In this document: piece after piece, positions 42,756 through 50,216 of the stretch | How the letters are laid out: each line of letters begins with the position of its first letter | Numbering within the stretch: position 1 is the stretch's first letter | Origin: Parvibaculum sp. | GTDB taxonomy: Bacteria > Pseudomonadota > Alphaproteobacteria > Parvibaculales > Parvibaculaceae | Assembly: GCF_002684405.1 (NCBI RefSeq) | Contig: NZ_NYVD01000042.1 | Coordinates: 1 to 52,135, forward strand | Direction of reading: 5' to 3' | Length of the DNA stretch: 52,135 nucleotides | Notes under the pieces: model-generated | Told to the model about the DNA's origin: nothing | Database searches by the model: none | The model's input: the letters and a program-made list of their open reading frames with translations, nothing else | Translations under genes and position numbers: made by a program

Positions 42756-44569
42756 ACCTCTTCCTCCCATTTCCGGCTCAGCCGCATCGCGGCATTGATG
42801 ATGCCGACCAGCGAATAGGTCTGGGGATAGTTGCCCCAGAGTTCGCCGGTTGCCGGATCGGTATCTTCCGACAGCAGACCCAGCGAATTGCGGCAGGACA
42901 AAATGCTTTCGAAAATTTCGCGGGCCTCGTCCGTCCGGCCCACACGGGCCAGCGCATCGATGTACCAGAAGGTGCAGATGTTGAAGGCGTTCTGCGGCAT
43001 GCCGAAATCGTCCGCGCTGGCATAGCGGAACATATGATTGCCGCGTCGGAGCGACTTCTCGATGGCTTCCAGCGTACCGACAAAGCGTTTGTCGTCGGGG
43101 CTGATGAAATTCACCTCGGCCATCAGCAGGAGACCGGCATCGAGCGCCTCGCCCTCGAAGCTTTCCACGAAGGCGCCTTTTTCCTCGCTCCAGGCGCGGG
43201 TGCAGATCGTCTGATGGATTTCATCGGCAAGGCCGCGCCAATGGGTTTCCCGGTCTTCGAGCCCCATATGCCCGGCGATCCGCGCGAGCCGGTCGCAGGC
43301 CGCCCAGCACATCAGGCTCGACGAGGTATGGGTGCGCGCCCGCGTGCGCAGCTCCCACATGCCCGCATCGGGCACATTGTGCATCGCATAGGCCCGCTCG
43401 CCGACTTTCTCATAGGCCTCGAACTCTTCGAGGTTGCCCGGTCGCAGCAGGCGGTCGTCGAAAAAGCTCTGCGCTGCGGCCAGCACGACATTGCCGTAAA
43501 CGTCGTGCTGGAGATGCTCATAGGCCTGATTGCCACGGCGCACCGGCCCCATGCCGCGATAGCCGGGCAGCGTATCCACGATATGTTCGGTCAGGTCGGT
43601 TTCGAGACCGATCCCGAAGACGGGCTGCAAATGGCCGTCCTGCGCGCCGCCGACCACATTGCCGAGATAACGGAGATAGTTTTCCATCGTCTCGACTTCG
43701 GCGAGAGAGTTCAGCGCGCGAATGACGAAGAAGGCGTCGCGCAGCCAGCAGAACCGGTAATCCCAGTTGCGTCCGCTCTCCGCAGCCTCGGGAATGCTCG
43801 TCGTCATGGCCGCGACGATGGCGCCGGTTTCTTCGTAACAGCAAAGCTTCAGCGTGATCGCAGCCCGGATGACGGCCTGCTGCCACTCCAGCGGCAGGGC
43901 CAGACGGCGCACCCATTGTCGCCAGTAGAATTCCGTATCCTCTTCGAATTTTCGCGCGGTTTCCTCGATGCCGTCGGAAAGCGTCTCATCCGGCCCGAGA
44001 ATGAAACTCACCGGCGTCTTGAGCTGGAAGGAGGTTTCGTCCAGCACATAGGTAATCGGCGCGTTGGTGGTGAGGCGCAGAACGAGACCGGAATGCATGA
44101 AGCGCGCATGGTTGGAGCCCCGCGTCACCGTGGGCGCGATCTTGCCGTAGTTGAAGCCGGGACGCAGCCGCACCTTGACACGCGGCGTACCGCTGACGGG
44201 CCGCACGCGCCGGACCAGCGACATGGGCTGGAACATGCGCCCGCGCGTGGCAAAACGCGGTGCGAAATCGGTAATCTCAATCGCATTGCCATTATCGTCG
44301 GAGATGGTGGTGACGAGGATCGCGGTGTTGGTGCGGTATTCCCGGGTGACGTGTTTCTGGCCGACCAGAGAGATTTCCCAAAAGCCACGGTCCCGCTCGC
44401 CGTCGCCCTCCCGCTTGCCGTTCAGGAGGTCGTGAAAAACGGGATCGCCGTCGAAGCGGGGCAGACAGCACCAGACGATCCGGCCCTCCTCGTCGATCAA
44501 TGCACCAAAGCTGCCATTTCCGATGACACCGAGATCGAGCGACGACAAGAGACCCTCCTGGAAACACAA
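42752..44569 (-). CDS. glycoside hydrolase family 15 protein, probable trehalase/glucoamylase-like, 605 aa
   Basis: GH15 has an N-terminal beta-sandwich domain (about 1-240, starting 'LDLGVIGNGSFGALIDEEGRIVWCCLPRFDGDPVF') and a catalytic alpha/alpha barrel. 'NWDYRFCWLRDAFF' is the family signature. Candidate catalytic acids are the Glu in 'AGMWELRTRARTHTSSSLMCWAACDR' and the Glu in 'TGELWGNYPQTYSLVG'. Bacterial GH15 members of this size next to ots genes are often trehalases, but some hydrolyse other alpha-glucosides. It lies between otsB and otsA in one operon and has no signal peptide, so it is cytoplasmic. Confidence 0.9.
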   Translation of the reverse strand: MCFQEGLLSSLDLGVIGNGSFGALIDEEGRIVWCCLPRFDGDPVFHDLLNGKREGDGERDRGFWEISLVGQKHVTREYRTNTAILVTTISDDNGNAIEITDFAPRFATRGRMFQPMSLVRRVRPVSGTPRVKVRLRPGFNYGKIAPTVTRGSNHARFMHSGLVLRLTTNAPITYVLDETSFQLKTPVSFILGPDETLSDGIEETARKFEEDTEFYWRQWVRRLALPLEWQQAVIRAAITLKLCCYEETGAIVAAMTTSIPEAAESGRNWDYRFCWLRDAFFVIRALNSLAEVETMENYLRYLGNVVGGAQDGHLQPVFGIGLETDLTEHIVDTLPGYRGMGPVRRGNQAYEHLQHDVYGNVVLAAAQSFFDDRLLRPGNLEEFEAYEKVGERAYAMHNVPDAGMWELRTRARTHTSSSLMCWAACDRLARIAGHMGLEDRETHWRGLADEIHQTICTRAWSEEKGAFVESFEGEALDAGLLLMAEVNFISPDDKRFVGTLEAIEKSLRRGNHMFRYASADDFGMPQNAFNICTFWYIDALARVGRTDEAREIFESILSCRNSLGLLSEDTDPATGELWGNYPQTYSLVGIINAAMRLSRKWEEEV

Positions 44570-44584
44570 ATACAGAGTAACGCC

Positions 44585-45358
44585 CTAGGGCGACAATACC
44601 GATGCTACATGCTTCAACCAGTTAATGAAGCCCTGGACATCATCCATCCTGTAGCGGGCGAGCGTATCGCCATCGGCGATCTTGATCGATATACCGCCCA
44701 GCGCGTTGACGATACGGAATCCGTCCTCATCCGTCGTGTCGTCACCTGCGAAAACGGGTATGCGGCCAATAAAGGGGGGCTCCTTCATCATGGCTTCTAT
44801 CGCATACCCCTTGTTCACACGCGCAGGCTTGGCCTCCAGCACCATTTTGCCCTTCAGCACATGGATACCATCGAGGTCGGCCGTCGCCTCCTCCATCAGG
44901 CGTGCGCATTCGGCGGCCTTGTCGGGCGCCTGGCGGAAATGCAGCGCCAGCGCGCCCGGCTTTTCCTCCAGCAGAAGACGGTTATCGGCGGCGACAAAAC
45001 CGGTCAGACGCGCCTTGAGCCGTGCAATGAGAAGCGCTTCGGCGGGCGGATGAATAGTGGCGCCGGGCCGTTCGCGCAGTTCCAGCCCGTGGACCCCGGC
45101 GGCGGGCAAGCGGACCCGCAGATGACGATCCAGCTCTGAAAGCCTGCGGCCGGAGACGACAGCAAGCGCCCCGTCCAGTTCGGAGAAGATCGTCTCAAGA
45201 AGCCCCGGCAGGGCGGGGTCGATACGCACGGCATCGGGATGCGGCGCAAGTTCGGCCAGCGTTCCGTCGAAATCGAGGAAGAGCGCCCAGTTGCGGCGCG
45301 GTTCGGGAAGAGTGAATTCGCTCACTTGTGCACCGTCCCGCCCGCCGTATGGCCGCAT
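44585..45358 (-). CDS. otsB: trehalose-6-phosphate phosphatase, 257 aa (or 246 aa from GTG)
   Basis: OtsB is a HAD-family phosphatase that makes trehalose. HAD motif 1 'LFLDFDGTLAELAPHP' holds the nucleophile Asp. 'ALAVVSGRRLSELD' gives the motif 2 region, 'VHGLELRERPG' is specific for OtsB, and 'PVFAGDDTTDEDGF' is motif 4. Two starts are possible: ATG at 45358, with AGGCGGAAGAT before it, and GTG at 45325, which overlaps the histidine-kinase stop as GTGA. Either way the gene overlaps the kinase gene (by 37 or 4 bp), so it is coupled to it. Confidence 0.93.
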   Translation of the reverse strand: MRPYGGRDGAQVSEFTLPEPRRNWALFLDFDGTLAELAPHPDAVRIDPALPGLLETIFSELDGALAVVSGRRLSELDRHLRVRLPAAGVHGLELRERPGATIHPPAEALLIARLKARLTGFVAADNRLLLEEKPGALALHFRQAPDKAAECARLMEEATADLDGIHVLKGKMVLEAKPARVNKGYAIEAMMKEPPFIGRIPVFAGDDTTDEDGFRIVNALGGISIKIADGDTLARYRMDDVQGFINWLKHVASVLSP

Positions 45359-46848
45359 ATATCTTCCGCCTCATCGCAGTCCACGTCCGAACCGCCGCCA
45401 TCGGGAATGCAGATGCGGAACACGGTGCCGGAGGCGTCCGATTTCAACAAGCCGATATGGCCGCCATGTGCGCGCACGAGTTCGTCGGCAATGGCAAGAC
45501 CCAGACCGCTGCCGCCCGCCCGCGCACTGCCCGAAAAGGGTTCGAAAAGATGCGCCTTCGCCTTTTCCGGCAGGCCGGGACCGTTATCCGACAGATATAT
45601 ATGGACATGGTCTTGGCAACGCTGGGCGGTGAGACGAATTTCTCCGCCGACGCGCCCTCGCTCACCTAGTGCTTGCGTCGCATTGCGCACGAGGTTCAGC
45701 AGCACCCGGAAAAGCTGGTCGGGATCGGCGTCGATCTCCAGATCGTCGGGGACATGATCGATCCAGCCGATACCGAGTTTTTCGGGGATCGAAGCCTCGG
45801 CGATCTCGTTTGCGAAAGAAGCGAGACGGAAACGCCGCCGCTGCGGCAGCTCCTCCTTGGCGCGGCCGAATTTGAGCGTATCGGTGCAGAGCTGGATCGC
45901 ACGGTCGATGGAAGAAAAAAGACGCGGCGCGAGTTTCTGCACCGTCGGATCGTCGACCGCGCCGAGACGGTCGGAGATGAGCTGAACGCTCGCCAGAATA
46001 TTGCGCAAATCGTGATTGATCTTGCTCACCGCGCCGCCCAGCGCGGCCAGTCGCGCCTTCTGGTTGAGGGTCGCGCGAATCTCCGACTGCATGGCGGCGA
46101 GTTCGCGCTCGGCGACACCGATTTCGTCCAGACGGCCGGACGGCAGGATGACACGGCGTGCATCCTCCGGGTTTTGACGAAACGAAACCATATGATGGGT
46201 GATCCGGCGCATGGGACGGACCATTAGAACATGCAGCGCAAGATAGACAAGTCCGGCGGTGATGACGGAAATCACGAGAGACAGCCAGAAGATGTTCGCA
46301 CCGTAGTGAAGCATGGCGCTGCGCAGCGGCGTCTCGTCCAGAACGATTTCTATCGACTCGCCTGCCGAATGGTTGGGCTTGCTCATCACGCGAATGGTGC
46401 GCCCGTCCTTCGCCAGCAGCGTTTCAAAGGCATCCACCACCAGCGAAAAGGCCGTTGCCTTTTGCAGGTCGTAATAGGTATCGACCTTGGGGGGCATACT
46501 CTCGCTCAGCAGCAGCTTGCGCGTATCCGTCCGGTGCAGCACCACAAGGAATATCTGGGCATTGCGCAGAAGTTCCTCGCGCAGTTCCGGCGACACCATG
46601 TTGTCGGGGGTCGCTTCCAGCGATAGCGAGGCGATCTGCGCGGCGGCGGCGCGCTGGTCGAGCCATGTCTTGCGGAAATTGGCGATGGACGGCACGAAGA
46701 TCATCACTTCGGCCAGCATGACGAAAAGCACCGTCATCACCAGAAGCCGGAAAGAGAGGCTGGCTTGCAGGGGGCGCAGCACCGGCCCGGCGACATGCCG
46801 CAGGGTGCCGGGCTTGCCGCCTTCGTCCTTTTCAGCCCCCGCCTTCAT
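45322..46848 (-). CDS. membrane sensor histidine kinase with HAMP domain, 508 aa
   Basis: Two transmembrane helices (about 34-55 and 187-208 in this numbering) enclose a periplasmic sensor region of about 130 residues. A HAMP linker follows ('VRPMRRITHHMVSFRQNPED'). The H box 'SKINHDLRNILASVQLI' has the phosphorylated His279, with the ATPase N box 'NLVRNATQAL', 'DNGPGL' and 'GSGLGLAIADEL'. The H-box 'NHDLRN' is that of HPK4-like kinases. GAGGGGACGGC precedes the Met at 46848 (the frame is open to 46905). No response regulator gene is adjacent; instead otsB overlaps its end. Confidence 0.93.
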   Translation of the reverse strand: MKAGAEKDEGGKPGTLRHVAGPVLRPLQASLSFRLLVMTVLFVMLAEVMIFVPSIANFRKTWLDQRAAAAQIASLSLEATPDNMVSPELREELLRNAQIFLVVLHRTDTRKLLLSESMPPKVDTYYDLQKATAFSLVVDAFETLLAKDGRTIRVMSKPNHSAGESIEIVLDETPLRSAMLHYGANIFWLSLVISVITAGLVYLALHVLMVRPMRRITHHMVSFRQNPEDARRVILPSGRLDEIGVAERELAAMQSEIRATLNQKARLAALGGAVSKINHDLRNILASVQLISDRLGAVDDPTVQKLAPRLFSSIDRAIQLCTDTLKFGRAKEELPQRRRFRLASFANEIAEASIPEKLGIGWIDHVPDDLEIDADPDQLFRVLLNLVRNATQALGERGRVGGEIRLTAQRCQDHVHIYLSDNGPGLPEKAKAHLFEPFSGSARAGGSGLGLAIADELVRAHGGHIGLLKSDASGTVFRICIPDGGGSDVDCDEAEDICGHTAGGTVHK

Positions 46849-46922
46849 GCCGTCCCCTCGATCGTGATCCGCGCCGTACCGCGCGCGCTGCCATCGTATA
46901 CGCAAACGGCGCCCGGGCGGAA

Positions 46923-48356
46923 TCAGCCGAACCAGGACAGGAAGCGGACCAGCGCCTTCGTTCTGGGCCCGAACAAGGTGGAGGTGTAGTAGGAGCCGGC
47001 CACGCGCTTGGTGACTTCCGAATAGGTCGGATAGGGAACCACATAGCCCGCCATCGCAGAGAGCTTCAGCCCCTGCTGCATGGCCATCACCCAGGGCAGG
47101 ATGAGCTCTCCCGCATGCGGCCCCACAATGGTCGCCCCCAGGACGCGGGCATGGCCGTCGATGACGATCTTGATCGCCCCCTCGGTCTGCCGGTCGGCCT
47201 GGGCGCGGTCGTTCTCCGCCATATGCCAGCGAAGCGCACTGATCTTCGAATGGCGCTCGCGCGCCTCCGCCTCGGTCTCGCCGACATGGGCGAGTTCGGG
47301 ATCGGTATAGGTGACATGGGGGATCGCCGAATGATCGACCCGGGCGGGCACGCGAAAGAGCGCGTTCCGAATGACGAGCCCGGCATGATAGCCCGCCACA
47401 TGGGTGAATTGCGGTCCGCCGGCCACGTCGCCGATGGCAAAAATCTTCTTGTTGGTGGTTCTCAGCCTGTCGTCGACGGTGATGCCGCGCGGGGTGTAGT
47501 CCACACCCGCTTCCTCAAGGCCCATATCCTCCACATTCGGTGTACGGCCGGTCGCGACCAATAGATGCGAGCCGGAGACGGAGGCCTCCTTGCCGTCGCA
47601 GGAATAGGTGACGTTGACCGCGCCCGTGTCGCCGGAAATGTTCGACACCCTGGCCTCTTCGACCAGTGTCACGCCCTCGCGGCGCAGATTGTCGGCGACG
47701 ATCGCGGCAAGTTCCGGGTCTTCGCGGCCCAGCACGCGCGCGCCTTCGATCACCGTCACCTCGGCGCCCAGCCGGCGATGCGCCTGCGCCATCTCCATGC
47801 CGATGGGACCGCCGCCGATGACGATGAGATGTTTCGGACATTCGGTCAGGTCGAAAATGGTTTCGTTGGTATAGGCGGGCGTGTCCGCCAGGCCCGGAAT
47901 GGGCGGCATGGCGGCGCGCGAGCCCGTGGCGATCACGAAACGGCGGGCCTGTATTTCCTTATCCCCTGCCACGAGCAGCCGTTCGCCGGTGAAACGGGCA
48001 TGGTCCTGAATGACGGTGACACCGAGCCCCTCGAAACGCGCGACGGAATCCATCGGCGCGATGGAGGCGATCACGCCATGCACATGGTCGTGGACGCGCG
48101 AAAAGTCGATGTCGGGCTGCGTCGCGGCAACGCCGAACGCCGCGCCCGAGCGCATCGCCTGGGCGTGACCGGCGGCGGCCAGCAACGCCTTGGACGGCAC
48201 ACAGCCCGTGTGAAGGCAATCGCCGCCCATGGCGCCGTTCCTCACCGCCTTTTCCACCAGCACGGTGCGCGCGCCCATCTGGGCGGCACCGGCGGCGACG
48301 GAAAGCCCGGCGGAGCCTGCGCCAATGACGCAAATATCGGCTTTTATTCTTTCCAT
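46923..48356 (-). CDS. FAD-dependent pyridine nucleotide-disulfide oxidoreductase-like protein, 477 aa
   Basis: The protein belongs to the glutathione reductase / dihydrolipoyl dehydrogenase / mercuric reductase class. FAD loop 'IGAGSAGLSVAAGAA' is at 11-25, the redox-active disulfide is Cys47 and Cys52 in 'GGDCLHTGCVPSK', and the NAD(P) loop is 'VIGGGPIGMEMA'. The C-terminal 'VPYPTYSE' has Tyr where reductases of the class usually have the active-site His of 'H-P-T', so the base is altered. No heavy-metal domain and no C-terminal Cys pair are seen, so mercuric reductase is not supported. The open frame continues to 49256, but the Met at 48356 is the family start. It is 8 bp from the upstream TVP38 gene. 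Confidence 0.9.
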   Translation of the reverse strand: MERIKADICVIGAGSAGLSVAAGAAQMGARTVLVEKAVRNGAMGGDCLHTGCVPSKALLAAAGHAQAMRSGAAFGVAATQPDIDFSRVHDHVHGVIASIAPMDSVARFEGLGVTVIQDHARFTGERLLVAGDKEIQARRFVIATGSRAAMPPIPGLADTPAYTNETIFDLTECPKHLIVIGGGPIGMEMAQAHRRLGAEVTVIEGARVLGREDPELAAIVADNLRREGVTLVEEARVSNISGDTGAVNVTYSCDGKEASVSGSHLLVATGRTPNVEDMGLEEAGVDYTPRGITVDDRLRTTNKKIFAIGDVAGGPQFTHVAGYHAGLVIRNALFRVPARVDHSAIPHVTYTDPELAHVGETEAEARERHSKISALRWHMAENDRAQADRQTEGAIKIVIDGHARVLGATIVGPHAGELILPWVMAMQQGLKLSAMAGYVVPYPTYSEVTKRVAGSYYTSTLFGPRTKALVRFLSWFG

Positions 48357-48364
48357 TCCGGTTC

Positions 48365-49183
48365 CTACTCCGAGACGCCGCGGTTCCGCCAGCGGCGGAG
48401 AAGCGGCGGGATCAGCGCCACGACGCCCAGCGCGACGAAGGCGATGATGATTTCCCTGGTCAGCAAGGCCCCGGGATCGAGTTCGAAGCGGCATGCCGCC
48501 CCCGCCCCTTGCGTGGCGACGCATTGCCGATAGGCCTCCTGCTGGACCTTGATGATGGAATCGAGCCCCGCCCCCACCCAGGCAAAGGCGAAGGTGCCGG
48601 GGATTATGCCGAAAAACGTGGCGATCACGTAAGTGCGCAGCGGAACCCCCAGGACGGCGGGCACCAGATTGACCACGGCAAAGGGAAAGGCGGGCACCAG
48701 CCGCAGGAAGAGCAGATAGGACATGGCATCGTCCTGAAAGCCCTTTCGGAGCTTCGCAAGCCATGGCCCCGCCCGGGCCGCGAGCGGCTCGCCCAGAGAG
48801 CTTCTGGCGATCAGATAGATGATGGTGGCCCCGATCGTCGCCCCCACGACGGTGGCTGTTCCGCCCATAACGGGGCCGAACAGAAAGCCGCCCGTAATGG
48901 TGAGGAGCGCGCCCGTGGGCAGCGACAGCGCCGTCACGACAATATAGATGGCGGTGTAGGCCATGACCGCGAGCAGGAAATTGTCGCGCACGAAGCCTGT
49001 CAGGGCGGCCCGGTTCTCCGCCACCCGCCGCAGCGAGAAATAATCGTCGAGGCCCGACCAGAAGGCGAGCGCAACAAGCACGGCCAGAATGGCCAGCGGG
49101 AGAAGCCGCCGCCAGAGCGCACGGGCCTTTGCAGGCTCTGGCGTTGCCGGCTCTGAGGGGACCGGATCGGCTGGAGATATCAT
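48365..49183 (-). CDS. TVP38/TMEM64-family membrane protein, 272 aa
   Basis: A multi-span inner-membrane protein of the DedA-related VTT superfamily, some of whose members scramble or flip lipids. Motifs are 'FLFGPVMGGTATVVGATIGATIIYLIAR', a re-entrant glycine-rich segment, and 'RLVPAFPFAVVNLVPAVLGVPLRTYVIATFFGIIPGTFAFAWVGAG', the hallmark of the family. The open frame extends to 49651, but upstream codons look non-coding and the Met at 49183 (MISPADPVP) gives the expected length; its Shine-Dalgarno is weak. The next gene encodes the flavin oxidoreductase, a pairing seen in many bacteria, sometimes as one fused protein. Confidence 0.9.
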   Translation of the reverse strand: MISPADPVPSEPATPEPAKARALWRRLLPLAILAVLVALAFWSGLDDYFSLRRVAENRAALTGFVRDNFLLAVMAYTAIYIVVTALSLPTGALLTITGGFLFGPVMGGTATVVGATIGATIIYLIARSSLGEPLAARAGPWLAKLRKGFQDDAMSYLLFLRLVPAFPFAVVNLVPAVLGVPLRTYVIATFFGIIPGTFAFAWVGAGLDSIIKVQQEAYRQCVATQGAGAACRFELDPGALLTREIIIAFVALGVVALIPPLLRRWRNRGVSE

Positions 49184-49387
49184 GGACGTCTCGCTTCTGA
49201 AGGCCTCGGAACGGAATGTGAGGGCCGGACGGCACAAAAGAACATTTAGAGAACACGAAGGGCTTGGGCCGGTCCCCGCGCGTCCGGAGCCTGAAGGTAA
49301 CGGGAAATGGCCGGTTGCGAAGACCTCTTCACCCGAATGTGAGAGGAGTTCATAGTGCTTGAACGCGGGCGGCGGACTGCTCCGGCG

Positions 49388-49417
49388 TTGACTTCCGCCC
49401 CCTCTTTCGCTTATACA
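49388..49417 (+). promoter_or_regulatory. sigma-70-type promoter of rpmH-rnpA-yidC
   Basis: TTGACT (49388-49393) and TATACA (49412-49417) are 18 bp apart, or 17 bp if TTATAC is taken as the -10. The site lies about 190 bp upstream of rpmH. The leader between 49418 and 49603 is GC-rich with no gene that I can support. Confidence 0.65.
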
Positions 49418-49603
49418 CCGCGCCAACCAGCCGTTTGGCGGCAACGCCTGCGGCTCTTGTTGTTCATGGCCCATCTCAAGACCCGATGACGGCCCTACCG
49501 TCTGACGGGGGCGACAGCGCCGGCCCCGGTTTCGGGACTGGCCGCGGCGGCCCCGGGGAGCCCCTTTTCGGGGGATTTCCATCAGATATGCCGGAGAAGA
49601 AAC

Positions 49604-49738
49604 GTGAAACGCACTTATCAACCGAGCAAGCTCGTCCGCAAGCGCCGTCACGGTTTCCGTGCGCGCAAGGCCACGATCGGCGGCCGCAAGGTGCTGGCCG
49701 CCCGTCGCGCAAAGGGACGCAAGCGGCTTTCCGCTTGA
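49604..49738 (+). CDS. rpmH: 50S ribosomal protein L34, GTG start, 44 aa
   Basis: L34 is a small, very basic protein of the large ribosomal subunit. The sequence '[20 protein letters not shown]' and the end '[10 protein letters not shown]' match the family at the expected 44 residues. The start codon is GTG, preceded by GGAGAAGAAAC. It opens the conserved rpmH-rnpA-yidC cluster, and rnpA follows after 61 bp. Confidence 0.98.
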   Translation: MKRTYQPSKLVRKRRHGFRARKATIGGRKVLAARRAKGRKRLSA

Positions 49739-49799
49739 ACCGACAGCGGTGACGAGCGTCGTTGCGCCATTTCAGGGGATTTCGTCTCCGAAGGCGCCT

Positions 49800-50204
49800 A
49801 TGGACGCCAAGATGGACCGTCTCAGACGCCGCCGCGAGTTTCTGACTGCCGCGAGAGGCCGTAAATGGGCCGCGCCGGGCCTTGTCCTGCAGGCGCATAA
49901 GCGCGGCGATACCGACCCGCTTCGGGTCGGCTACACAGTGACCAAGAAGGTGGGCACAGCCGTGACGCGCAACCGGGCAAAGCGACGATTGCGCGCGGCA
50001 GCTGCCGAAATCCTTCCTTCCCTTGGAAAACCCGGTTACGACTACGTCCTGATCGGCCGGACGGGAACGCTGACGCGCGCCTGGCCCGACCTTCTGGAGG
50101 ATTTGCGCGCGGCACTTGCCCGCGTCCATTCGGCGCGCCGCTCCGTATCGCCGCAAGGCGGCAAGGCGGACAAGCAGCGCCCAGCCAAAAACGTGGAAAA
50201 GTAG
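49800..50204 (+). CDS. rnpA: ribonuclease P protein component, 134 aa
   Basis: RnpA binds the RNase P RNA and helps mature the 5' ends of tRNAs. 'MDRLRRRREFLTAARGRKWAAPGLVLQAHKR' is the usual start, and 'RVGYTVTKKVGTAVTRNRAKRRLRAAA' holds the conserved RNR motif. The frame is open back to 49659, inside rpmH, so several starts are possible (GTG 49749, ATG 49800, ATG 49812). ATG 49800 is chosen for its AAGG site and for fit with the family. A basic C-terminal tail (about 115-134) extends beyond the fold. yidC starts 12 bp later. Confidence 0.93.
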   Translation: MDAKMDRLRRRREFLTAARGRKWAAPGLVLQAHKRGDTDPLRVGYTVTKKVGTAVTRNRAKRRLRAAAAEILPSLGKPGYDYVLIGRTGTLTRAWPDLLEDLRAALARVHSARRSVSPQGGKADKQRPAKNVEK

Positions 50205-50216
50205 GAAGCCTGCCGT

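Noticed and set aside
43034-45139. 701-codon open frame opposite GH15 and otsB
   Set aside because: Shadow frame of genes with full family signatures on the other strand.
46923-48356. Mercuric reductase
   Set aside because: The redox Cys pair is shared by the whole class. There is no C-terminal Cys pair, no heavy-metal domain and no mer genes nearby.
48357-49256. N-terminal extension of the flavin oxidoreductase (777-codon frame)
   Set aside because: The extension is a wrong-frame reading of the TVP38 gene on the same strand; the family start is at 48356.
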